Below, in pieces: positions 1 through 5,772 of a stretch of 5,898 bases of DNA. Below the pieces are notes generated by a model, which searched no databases, was not told the DNA's origin, and was given only the letters and a program-made list of their open reading frames with translations. Position 1 is the first letter of the stretch, and each line of letters begins with the position of its first letter. The position numbers and the translations under genes are program-made. The stretch comes from an uncultured Chlorobiaceae bacterium (GTDB taxonomy: Bacteria; Bacteroidota; Chlorobiia; Chlorobiales; Chlorobiaceae), in NCBI GenBank assembly GCA_903874585.1, contig CAIQSY010000259.1, forward strand, positions 1 to 5,898, in the 5' to 3' direction.

Positions 1-726
1 GTAAACGCCTTTTTCAATCACAAGCAAGGATTCTATAAGATTGCGGAGTTCTCGCACATTGCCAGGCCATGGGTAGCGCATCAACATTTCAGCAGCATCA
101 GGGCTGAAGCCTTCAAAAACAATGTTATGTTTGGTGGCAAATTCATGGATAAACGTCTCGGTCAACAGCAAAATGTCGCGCTCTCGTTCGCGTAATGGTG
201 GAATTTGAAGTTCCACGCTGCGTAATCGGTAAAAGAGGTCTTCACGAAAGTTTTTTTCCGCTACAGCTTGATACATGTTTTTATTGGTTGCAGCAATGAT
301 ACGCGCATCAGAGTAGATGGTTTCCGATGAACCAACCCGCTGAAATTCTCCAGTTTCAATAACTCTGAGAAACTTAACTTGCGTTTCTAAGGGCATTTCA
401 CCAATTTCATCAAGAAAAATTGTGCCCCTATCGGCGCTTTCAAAGTAGCCTTTTCTGCTCTGTACGGCACCGGTAAATGCCCCTTTTTCGTGCCCGAACA
501 GTTCTGATTCGAGAATTCCAGCCGGAATGGCGCCACAATTGACGGGAATAAAATTTTTGTTGGCTCGCAGGCTGTTTGCATGAATAAATCGAGCAAGTAC
601 CTCTTTGCCTGATCCTGTTTCGCCGATAATAAGAACAGTTATATCGGTTGCAGCAACTTGCAATGCAAACTGTTTGAGTTGTGTAATAAGGGCGGATTGC
701 CCAATCAACGTAATCTCTCGCTTCAT
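1..726 (-). CDS. Sigma-54-dependent transcriptional activator, AAA+ domain (partial, C-terminus off window)
   Basis: This is a bacterial enhancer-binding protein that would use ATP hydrolysis to remodel sigma-54 RNA polymerase into the open complex. The 242 visible residues hold nearly the whole AAA+ domain: Walker A GETGSGKE (35-42), the sigma-54 contact loop GAFTGA (82-87), Walker B with FLDE (104-107), arginine-finger region FREDLFYRL (160-168) and the sensor II motif WPGNVREL (220-227). The window edge cuts the gene before any C-terminal Fis-type DNA-binding helix-turn-helix. The ATG at 724-726 is preferred because GGAG lies 7 bases upstream (734-737) and the reading frame is closed by the TAA of the upstream gene at 763-765. 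The AAA+ domain starts about ten residues in, so there is no receiver, GAF or PAS domain in front; this PspF-like layout implies control by a separate partner protein. It lies 36 bases behind the SPOR gene on the same strand and probably shares its transcript. The family is certain; the target genes are unknown. Confidence 0.93.
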   Translation of the reverse strand, partial: MKREITLIGQSALITQLKQFALQVAATDITVLIIGETGSGKEVLARFIHANSLRANKNFIPVNCGAIPAGILESELFGHEKGAFTGAVQSRKGYFESADRGTIFLDEIGEMPLETQVKFLRVIETGEFQRVGSSETIYSDARIIAATNKNMYQAVAEKNFREDLFYRLRSVELQIPPLRERERDILLLTETFIHEFATKHNIVFEGFSPDAAEMLMRYPWPGNVRELRNLIESLLVIEKGVY

Positions 727-733
727 CAGAGGA

Positions 734-737
734 CTCC
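734..737 (-). promoter_or_regulatory. Ribosome binding site of the sigma-54 activator
   Basis: Read on the minus strand, GGAG lies 7 bases before the ATG at 724-726. It fixes the start and so supports the view that the protein has no N-terminal sensory domain. The only other possible start in the frame, a TTG at 748-750, would add eight residues and has no comparable site. Confidence 0.7.
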
Positions 738-762
738 AGCGATAACGCAACGTAAAGGCATG

Positions 763-1518
763 TTATAAATTTGGTACGGCAACGGCTTCAAATGGTAACT
801 TTTGTGCTGCTTTTTGAGCCTCCTCTTTTGTGCCATAGGAGGCTTTGAGGCGAACTTTATAGAGTTCTCCTGCTTGAATTACCTTCGCTGGTGCTGTGAG
901 AGATATTTTTTGTACAAGCGTTTCTGCATTCTCTTTGCTTTTGAAGCTGCCACACTGCAACGCAAAAGGTTTATTCTCGACAGCGACAGGCTCCTTTTTT
1001 ATTGAAACTATAGGCAGAGTCTCTGCTTTTTTAACAATCACCTCTTTTTGAGGAGTGGCAACAATTGGCTTCGCCACCGCAGGTGTTGTTACTTGCGTGG
1101 TTTGTTTTGCGTAAACTTTAGATGCCGTGTTTGGTATGATCACCGGTGGCAGAGGCAGAGCCGTTGTTGTTGCCATGCTGTAAGCCGCAATACGTGAGTT
1201 GCTGATTTGATCGAGAACAGGATCAGGATAATTCGTTAATTGCTTTTGATAAAGTGTAATAGCTTGAGGTCCATCTTCAGAAAGAAGAGCATCAATCACC
1301 AGCTTTTCAGCCGGAAGGCTCACTTTTTGCCTGATATTTTGTAATAAATAAACCTTATCTTCAACAACACATCGGCGTATCTCCTCAGCATAAGAGAGTT
1401 CACCGGTTGAGTGAACCACAGGTGGAAAAAAGAGCGCAACCGAAAGTGCAATGCACAATGTTGCTGGGCTTTTACGAAGAATAGATTTCGTTTTATCAGA
1501 AAGCGTGAGGGAAAACAT
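763..1518 (-). CDS. SPOR-domain cell-envelope protein with N-terminal signal/anchor
   Basis: A 251-residue protein. A basic N-terminus (KTKSILRKS) is followed by a hydrophobic segment at about 17-36, which is a signal peptide or membrane anchor. Residues about 42-115 look helical, with a stretch resembling a degenerate TPR-like repeat (around 77-113). Residues about 117-182 form a Pro/Thr/Val/Lys-rich linker. The C-terminus (about 184-243) is a SPOR domain: it opens with FALQCGSFKSKENAE and has the second-half pattern YKVRL...TKEEAQKAAQKL. SPOR domains bind glycan strands lacking stem peptides, typically at division sites, so a periplasmic peptidoglycan-linked role is likely; the precise function is unknown. 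The start is the ATG at 1516-1518; a TAG eight codons upstream closes the frame and there is no other start codon between. No clear Shine-Dalgarno sequence precedes it. It is transcribed away from ispE and towards the sigma-54 activator. Confidence 0.85.
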   Translation of the reverse strand: MFSLTLSDKTKSILRKSPATLCIALSVALFFPPVVHSTGELSYAEEIRRCVVEDKVYLLQNIRQKVSLPAEKLVIDALLSEDGPQAITLYQKQLTNYPDPVLDQISNSRIAAYSMATTTALPLPPVIIPNTASKVYAKQTTQVTTPAVAKPIVATPQKEVIVKKAETLPIVSIKKEPVAVENKPFALQCGSFKSKENAETLVQKISLTAPAKVIQAGELYKVRLKASYGTKEEAQKAAQKLPFEAVAVPNL

Positions 1519-1567
1519 GGTTAAGCGGTTTATTCTGGTTCGCTATTGTCGTAACAAGTTACGCTGG

Positions 1568-1595
1568 TTGAATATGTCGAATTTTTTCATATAAA
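1568..1595 (+). promoter_or_regulatory. Probable promoter of ispE
   Basis: TTGAAT (1568-1573) and TATAAA (1590-1595) are separated by 16 bases, a fair match to the sigma-70 consensus. The predicted start of transcription, near 1601-1603, would leave only about 7-9 bases before the ispE ATG at 1610. That fits the absence of a Shine-Dalgarno sequence and suggests a leaderless or nearly leaderless message. Confidence 0.4.
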
Positions 1596-1600
1596 ATCAA
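1571..1600 (-). promoter_or_regulatory. Possible promoter of the SPOR/sigma-54 activator unit
   Basis: On the minus strand TTGATT (1595-1600) and CATATT (1571-1576) are separated by 18 bases, a weak match to a sigma-70 type promoter. Transcription would start near 1563, giving a leader of about 45 bases before the ATG at 1518. The match is tentative because the region is AT-rich. It overlaps the candidate ispE promoter on the other strand. Confidence 0.25.
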
Positions 1601-1609
1601 TTGCATTCT

Positions 1610-2473
1610 ATGCATCCTCTCTCAATTAAAGCCTTTGCAAAAATTAACCTTGGGCTTTTGATTACCGGAAAACGCTCCGATGGCTATCATACCCTTGAAA
1701 CACTTTTTGCTCCAATCAATTGGTACGATACACTGGAGTTCGCCGAATCAGCGCAAATTTCAATGAGTTGTTCCAACGTTGCTTTGCCTCTTGACGATAA
1801 TAATCTCTGTATCAAAGCAGCGAAAGCGCTACAGCAGTTTGCTGGTATTGATAAAGGAGTTGCTCTGACGTTGAATAAAGAGGTTCCTTTTGGAGCTGGT
1901 CTTGGTGGGGGAAGCAGTGACGCTGCAACGGTTTTGAGAGTATTGAACAGCTTCTGGAATATCAACGCATCATCGGCGGAGTTACATTCGTTAGCCGTAA
2001 AGCTTGGCGCAGATGTCCCCTATTTTCTTGAAATGAAAGGGCTTGCGTATGCTCAAGGAATTGGTGATGAACTTGAAGATCTTGGTCTCACGATTCCATA
2101 TTTTATTGTTACGGTTTTTCCTGAAGAGCACATTTCGACAGTTTGGGCATATAAAAATTTTTATGCTCGTTTTGATCGTCCAGTTCCTGATTTAAAACAT
2201 GCGGCAGAGGAGTTTTGCCGTTTTGGGAAAAAAGAGGTTTGTTCACTCTTTGAAAATGATTTTGAGTCGGCGGTGTTTGACCATTTTCCAGCCGTCCGTA
2301 ATGTCAAGTCTCTTCTTCTTGAAGCTGGCGCGCTGTTTGCTTCGCTTTCAGGCAGTGGTTCGGCTGTGTTCGGTTTGTTTGAGCATGAGGCTGATGCGTT
2401 AGCTGCAATGAAAGCTTGTCCAGAAACTTATCGCATGAGCTTGACACCACCTCACTTTTCTATGCAGCAGTAG
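1610..2473 (+). CDS. ispE: 4-diphosphocytidyl-2-C-methyl-D-erythritol kinase
   Basis: IspE is a cytoplasmic GHMP kinase that phosphorylates the 2-hydroxyl of CDP-methylerythritol with ATP, a middle step of the MEP pathway to IPP and DMAPP. The 287-residue product has normal family length and all hallmark motifs: N-terminal AFAKINLGL with Lys11, substrate-pocket GYHTLE with His27, the ATP-binding glycine-rich loop PFGAGLGGGSSDAA (93-106), the catalytic Asp135 in GADVPYF, and the C-terminal GHMP motif LSGSGSAVFG (246-255). Lys11 and Asp135 correspond to the catalytic pair known from E. coli IspE. I chose the ATG at 1610 because the family motif begins at the usual distance from it; an in-frame TTG at 1601 would add three residues, and a TAA at 1592-1594 closes the frame. 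Neither start has a Shine-Dalgarno sequence. The gene stands alone on its strand, with a promoter shortly upstream and a terminator about 50 bases downstream. In a phototroph its product feeds carotenoid, bacteriochlorophyll tail and menaquinone synthesis. Confidence 0.96.
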   Translation: MHPLSIKAFAKINLGLLITGKRSDGYHTLETLFAPINWYDTLEFAESAQISMSCSNVALPLDDNNLCIKAAKALQQFAGIDKGVALTLNKEVPFGAGLGGGSSDAATVLRVLNSFWNINASSAELHSLAVKLGADVPYFLEMKGLAYAQGIGDELEDLGLTIPYFIVTVFPEEHISTVWAYKNFYARFDRPVPDLKHAAEEFCRFGKKEVCSLFENDFESAVFDHFPAVRNVKSLLLEAGALFASLSGSGSAVFGLFEHEADALAAMKACPETYRMSLTPPHFSMQQ

Positions 2474-2519
2474 CTCGAATTTTCCGCTGTGCGAATGTGT
2501 TGATATCAGTCATATAATA

Positions 2520-2548
2520 TCAAAAGCCCGGGAGTACCGGGCTTTTGA
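2520..2548. terminator. Bidirectional intrinsic terminator between ispE and petB
   Basis: A perfect 12-bp inverted repeat (2520-2531 with 2537-2548) encloses a 5-base loop. The GC-rich core CCCGG/CCGGG is flanked by A4 on one side and T4 on the other, so a U-run follows the hairpin whichever strand is transcribed. It lies 47 bases after the ispE stop and 24 bases after the petB stop, between two converging genes, as expected for a shared two-way terminator. Confidence 0.9.
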
Positions 2549-2571
2549 GTTCACACATGGAGCATGGTTAT

Positions 2572-3837
2572 TTACCAGCCATACTCTGCGAACACGCGAT
2601 AGGTGTTAATCAGCAGGAAGGCCATAACGACAAGACCAAGAATGGTGAAAATTGGGCTTTTCTCCTCTCTTGAAGCTTTGGAATCAAGGAATGGAACAAG
2701 CGCCCAAAGAATGCCGCCAGTGGTCAAAAGAACGATAGCAAGAAGTTCGCCACCCTCAAATTTGAAATCTTTGAGCATCTGGAACTGCGCCCAGAAGTAC
2801 CACTCTGGTTTAATTCCAAGTGGTGCAGAAGCAAGAGCATCAGCTTTCACACCGATTCCCCATGGGAAAACAACAGCAAGATAGATAAGCAAGCCAAAGC
2901 CAATAATCCAGCCGATTGCATCTTTAGCAAGGAATGTCGGGAAGAATTTCTCATAGCCCTTAATCATGCCAGACTCTTTATAACCAATCGGTGCGGAAGT
3001 ACCGAGAACCTGCACAAGCATTAAATGTGCTGCAAGAGCAAGCATGATGATGCCAGGAAGAAGAACCACGTGCAGAGAGAACATGCGGGTCAGTGTTTCG
3101 CCGCTCACCTCTTCACCACCACGAAGAATGTCAACCATCAATGCTCCACCGGGTGCAACTTTTGGTACCTCTGTACCAACCTGTGTTGCAAAGAATGCCA
3201 GCTCATTCCAAGGGAGAAGATACCCTGTAAAACCAAACCCAAGGCTGATCAACAGGAGTACAAAACCGCTGATCCACATAAGTTCACGTGGTTTGCGGTA
3301 TGACTTCATAAAGAAGGTGCTGAACATGTGGATGAAAATCATCAGAATCATCAGGTTTGCTGACCAAGCATGAATCTGGCGAATAAGCCATCCAAAAGGA
3401 ATCTGCTGCTGAATAAAGACAAATGATGCAAATGCTTCAGCCTCAGTAGGTTTGTAATATTGTAGAAGAAGAAGACCTGTGACGATCTGAATGATAAAGA
3501 AGAAGAGTGCAAGTCCACCGAAATAGTACCACATCGAGAGACGATGCTTCGGAACTTCCTTTTTCTTTAAATATTCAATAATTGGCAGCATCACATAAAA
3601 GCGCTCATTAAACCATGCGCCGAGTGAACTGGAGCGTGAATCTTTGTAAGGATTTGCTGCTGGACGATCGACCGGTGGTTTATAGACGCCACCATCATTC
3701 GATGCAACTGCTTGTGGCGCTGCTTTTGCGACTGGTTTTGCTGTGCTTGGAGCCGCCGGCTTGGCAGCACCAGGAGCAGCGGGTTTTGGCTTGGCAGCCG
3801 CTTTACCTGCCACAGCGTTTGGATTATTTTCAGCCAT
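2572..3837 (-). CDS. petB: Full-length cytochrome b of the Rieske/cytochrome b complex, with Ala/Pro/Lys-rich N-terminal tail
   Basis: Membrane cytochrome b that carries two b hemes and forms the quinol-oxidation (Qo) and quinone-reduction (Qi) sites of a bc-type complex. Of 421 residues, about 85-421 are the conserved protein, with b6-like and subunit-IV-like parts fused in one chain. Heme ligands visible are His156 and His170 in helix B and His256 and His271 in helix D. The Qo motif PEWY is at 344-347, and hydrophobic helices run to the C-terminus. Residues 1-46 are a low-complexity Ala/Pro/Lys tail, and the conserved body begins only around residue 70-85. The helix D ligand spacing of 15 is the b6 type, not the 14 typical of bc1. 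The chain contains no cysteine, so it lacks the cysteine that anchors heme ci in true b6. The start ATG at 3835-3837 has GGGAG 9 bases upstream. It follows petC by 35 bases in the same transcription unit; the terminator lies just downstream. No cytochrome c1 or f gene is present beside it. Confidence 0.95.
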   Translation of the reverse strand: MAENNPNAVAGKAAAKPKPAAPGAAKPAAPSTAKPVAKAAPQAVASNDGGVYKPPVDRPAANPYKDSRSSSLGAWFNERFYVMLPIIEYLKKKEVPKHRLSMWYYFGGLALFFFIIQIVTGLLLLQYYKPTEAEAFASFVFIQQQIPFGWLIRQIHAWSANLMILMIFIHMFSTFFMKSYRKPRELMWISGFVLLLISLGFGFTGYLLPWNELAFFATQVGTEVPKVAPGGALMVDILRGGEEVSGETLTRMFSLHVVLLPGIIMLALAAHLMLVQVLGTSAPIGYKESGMIKGYEKFFPTFLAKDAIGWIIGFGLLIYLAVVFPWGIGVKADALASAPLGIKPEWYFWAQFQMLKDFKFEGGELLAIVLLTTGGILWALVPFLDSKASREEKSPIFTILGLVVMAFLLINTYRVFAEYGW

Positions 3838-3846
3838 ATTTTCTGA

Positions 3847-3851
3847 CTCCC
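3847..3851 (-). promoter_or_regulatory. Ribosome binding site of petB
   Basis: GGGAG on the minus strand, within AAGGGAGTC, lies 9 bases before the ATG at 3835-3837. It decides the start and shows that the Ala/Pro/Lys-rich N-terminal tail is very probably translated and not an annotation artefact. Confidence 0.75.
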
Positions 3852-3872
3852 TTGGGTTTCAAGTATTAAAGA

Positions 3873-4418
3873 TTAAGCTTTTGAAATAATAAGATTTTCG
3901 CCTTCTATCCTTGCTTTGAAAGGATTTAGTGGTAACGGTTGCGGACCAGAAATGATTTCGCCCGTTTGTTTGTATTTTGCACCGTGACAAGGGCAGGAAA
4001 TCAGATTGTCTTTAGGTGCCCAGTGAACAAGGCAGCCGAGATGCGTACACACAGCACTGCATGCCGTAATTTTGCCGTTATCGTTGATAACAATAACTTT
4101 ATCTTTGTTGAACTGGAAAATTTTGCCTGTTTTTTCAGGAACTTCTGAAGCTTTTCCGACAACCTTTTCATTCAGATTGCTGAACTCTTTTGTTGGGGGA
4201 ATGATAAATTTAACAACTGGATAAAGCGTTGTAACAGCTACAGCAGCACCTACCCCAGCAACTACCTTACCGAGAAAACTGCGCCGCTCAAAATTCACTC
4301 CACCCAATCCCTGTTCACGCGCTTTCCCGCCGGAAACAGTACCGGCTGAAGAGAGAGGTGCGCCATCTTCAAGTGCGCCCATCCTCGCCGGACTCTTGAA
4401 ATTACCTTGTTGTGCCAT
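3873..4418 (-). CDS. petC: Rieske iron-sulfur protein of the cytochrome bc-type complex
   Basis: The Rieske subunit takes one electron from quinol at the Qo site of cytochrome b and passes it to a c-type cytochrome. The 181-residue protein has a hydrophilic N-terminus (1-40), a twin-arginine motif ERRSFLGK (44-51) before a hydrophobic membrane anchor (about 51-73), then the cluster domain. Box I is CTHLGC (124-129) and box II CPCHGA (142-147). By analogy with known Rieske proteins, Cys124, His126, Cys142 and His145 bind the [2Fe-2S] cluster, and Cys129 and Cys144 form the disulfide. Alanine (147) replaces the serine that follows HG in high-potential Rieske proteins, while Tyr149 is kept; this suggests a lowered redox potential suited to menaquinol. 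The start ATG at 4416-4418 has a strong AAGGAG upstream. It is the first gene of the petC-petB unit. No other assignment is plausible for the family. Confidence 0.96.
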   Translation of the reverse strand: MAQQGNFKSPARMGALEDGAPLSSAGTVSGGKAREQGLGGVNFERRSFLGKVVAGVGAAVAVTTLYPVVKFIIPPTKEFSNLNEKVVGKASEVPEKTGKIFQFNKDKVIVINDNGKITACSAVCTHLGCLVHWAPKDNLISCPCHGAKYKQTGEIISGPQPLPLNPFKARIEGENLIISKA

Positions 4419-4428
4419 TACAAGCTAT

Positions 4429-4434
4429 CTCCTT
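4429..4434 (-). promoter_or_regulatory. Strong ribosome binding site of petC
   Basis: On the minus strand AAGGAG lies about 10 bases before the ATG at 4416-4418. It is the best Shine-Dalgarno match in the window and confirms that this genome uses such sites, which makes their absence at ispE and crtC more noticeable. Confidence 0.8.
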
Positions 4435-4493
4435 TTTAAGTATGTTCTTATGAAAAATTAAGTCGTTTTGCCTTACAAATAGATAATCTGTAC

Positions 4494-4541
4494 CCGTTTT
4501 TATGCTCGACAGCTAATATTGAGCTAAGGCTTTAAAAACGG
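4494..4541. repeat. Inverted repeat in the crtC-petC intergenic region
   Basis: The arms CCGTTTTTA (4494-4502) and TAAAAACGG (4533-4541) are perfect 9-bp complements separated by 30 bases. Inside, GCTC (4504-4507) can pair with GAGC (4521-4524), extending the structure imperfectly. It starts 20 bases after the crtC stop and ends about 75 bases before the petC start. No U-run follows the outer arm in the minus direction, so it is not a canonical terminator. It could be an RNA 3' structure, an attenuator or a protein-binding site. The remainder of the 143-base gap (4419-4561) is AT-rich leader in which I see no convincing promoter. Confidence 0.5.
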
Positions 4542-4561
4542 TGAGTGAATTTATAATTTTT

Positions 4562-5713
4562 TCAGCGATTATTCCAATCCAAAGCGCTCTTAAAAGTATT
4601 ATAAGCACTATACATGATGGATTGTGTCCCGTCTCTCCAAATACGGCTTTTGGTAAAAAAGCGCATCGCTTTTGATTGTAATCGTTGCGGGTTCAGGAAT
4701 TCAGAGATGCCGGTTATCTCTTCGGCTTCCTTATTTTTTCTCTCAAAAGTGATATTGGAGCCGAATCGAAGATAAAAAGGACCGGCATCAAGCACCTTGT
4801 GATGATGAATGTGCAGTCGGATAGCGTCATTATCCAACGTAATACTCATACTATGCAGCGGCGCAAAAAGACCACGTTTCAACTGGTTCTCCTTGAAATC
4901 CAGCGAATCATATACAATAACATTCTCATCGGTATTGTCTTGCAGTAGTATGAGTGTTAATGGGTTGTAGTTGTTGTTTTTAAAAAATATCATGTAATAG
5001 ATCAGGTTATAGCGTTCGGAAAACGCTCTGCCCCAATACCATTGTGATATATACTCCTGCATTGGCATGGTGCCAAGATTATGGTCGTGATACCCTCTTG
5101 CGTTAATAAGAAGTGTGCGAACAGAATCATGCTGTGTTTCAACAATCCTTATTGTACCGGTCACCTCTGCTTTTGGGACACAGAGCAGCCATTGGTGCTG
5201 TGCAACGTTATCGGCATTATTGGCATCTTTTTTTTCATATCTGATGCGTTGACTCGGTTTAAAACGTAATGCAGCAGTCACTTTTTTCTTGCGGACAGGA
5301 AATAAAAAATCGATATCGAGCACATATTCGTCTTTCAGTGCATCGTAGGTAAACCGATTATTTTCAAATCTGACACCAATATCCGAGCCACTGCTTTCAA
5401 ATAATTCCTGACTTCCTTCACGAATAAAATTCAGTATTTCGGAACCGTACTCATAAAGTTGAAAACTGAAACCTGAGTAATTCGCTGGAAGAGGGGGGGC
5501 TTTTTTACTCCGTTTCCATTTTTCGTAATGAGAGGTGTAGTAAGGTGAAAATGGAAAGCCTGAAAACCAGATAAGCACAAAAGAGATGCCTGTCGCTTTA
5601 TCTTCGGCATCAAAATACCACCATTCGTAAGCTCCTGGCTGCTGCATATTGTGCCAGATTTCTTGATCAAGCTTTGTGGTAATATTCATACCGAGAATGT
5701 TGGTGACGTTCAC
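4562..5713 (-). CDS. crtC: Carotenoid 1,2-hydratase (CrtC family)
   Basis: CrtC adds water across the C1-C2 double bond of an acyclic carotenoid end. In green sulfur bacteria this is known to prepare gamma-carotene or chlorobactene for glycosylation. The protein has 383 residues from the GTG at 5711-5713, or 375 from the in-frame ATG at 5687-5689. Family signatures are the N-terminal AYEWWYFDA (28-36) followed by a hydrophobic strand-rich region, and the central GYHDHNLG (207-214) followed by WYWGRAF (225-231), the Asp-His-Asn-x-Gly type motif around the proposed active site. Many aromatic residues and alternating strands fit the lipocalin-like fold. There is no signal peptide. Neither possible start has a Shine-Dalgarno sequence, and a TGA four codons above the GTG limits the frame, so the start is uncertain. 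It lies between tRNA-Phe and petC on the same strand. Possession of this gene implies a carotenoid with at least one uncyclised end. The family assignment is strong; the substrate is inferred from lineage. Confidence 0.9.
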   Translation of the reverse strand: MNVTNILGMNITTKLDQEIWHNMQQPGAYEWWYFDAEDKATGISFVLIWFSGFPFSPYYTSHYEKWKRSKKAPPLPANYSGFSFQLYEYGSEILNFIREGSQELFESSGSDIGVRFENNRFTYDALKDEYVLDIDFLFPVRKKKVTAALRFKPSQRIRYEKKDANNADNVAQHQWLLCVPKAEVTGTIRIVETQHDSVRTLLINARGYHDHNLGTMPMQEYISQWYWGRAFSERYNLIYYMIFFKNNNYNPLTLILLQDNTDENVIVYDSLDFKENQLKRGLFAPLHSMSITLDNDAIRLHIHHHKVLDAGPFYLRFGSNITFERKNKEAEEITGISEFLNPQRLQSKAMRFFTKSRIWRDGTQSIMYSAYNTFKSALDWNNR

Positions 5714-5743
5714 ATACGGCTTTCAGGAGTGTAGGGTACAAAT

Positions 5744-5772
5744 CTTTACTGAAAGTGCCTTTACTGAAAGTG
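5744..5772. repeat. 14-base direct tandem repeat upstream of crtC
   Basis: CTTTACTGAAAGTG occurs twice, exactly, at 5744-5757 and 5759-5772, separated by a single C (period 15). It lies about 31 bases before the crtC GTG and about 47 bases after the tRNA 3' end. It may be a recent slippage duplication or a pair of binding sites. I see no convincing promoter hexamers fixed relative to it. Confidence 0.85.

Noticed and set aside
387..596. Minus-strand open frame of 69 codons inside the sigma-54 activator.
   Set aside because: A frame-shifted shadow of the AAA+ domain, whose own frame carries all family motifs. No sign of a frameshift in the real gene.
1546..1557. Short palindrome-like TTGTCGTAACAA in the divergent promoter region.
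   Set aside because: Only 4-bp arms around a 4-base centre; expected by chance and not enough to call an operator.
1543..1590. A 16-codon open frame upstream of and in frame with the SPOR gene, beginning MKKFDIF and ending in TAG 24 bases before its ATG.
   Set aside because: No ribosome binding site precedes it, and the candidate promoter would start transcription inside or after it. It could be a lost longer N-terminus, but a stop in a short AT-rich stretch is weak evidence.
1601..1609. TTG start giving three extra residues on IspE.
   Set aside because: ATG 1610 already places the conserved AFAKINLGL motif at the normal distance from the N-terminus, and the TTG has no ribosome binding site.
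5062..5076. Inverted repeat TTGGCA-TGG-TGCCAA.
   Set aside because: It lies within crtC, over codons of the conserved NLGTMPM region, so protein coding explains it. It has no U-run and no promoter context.
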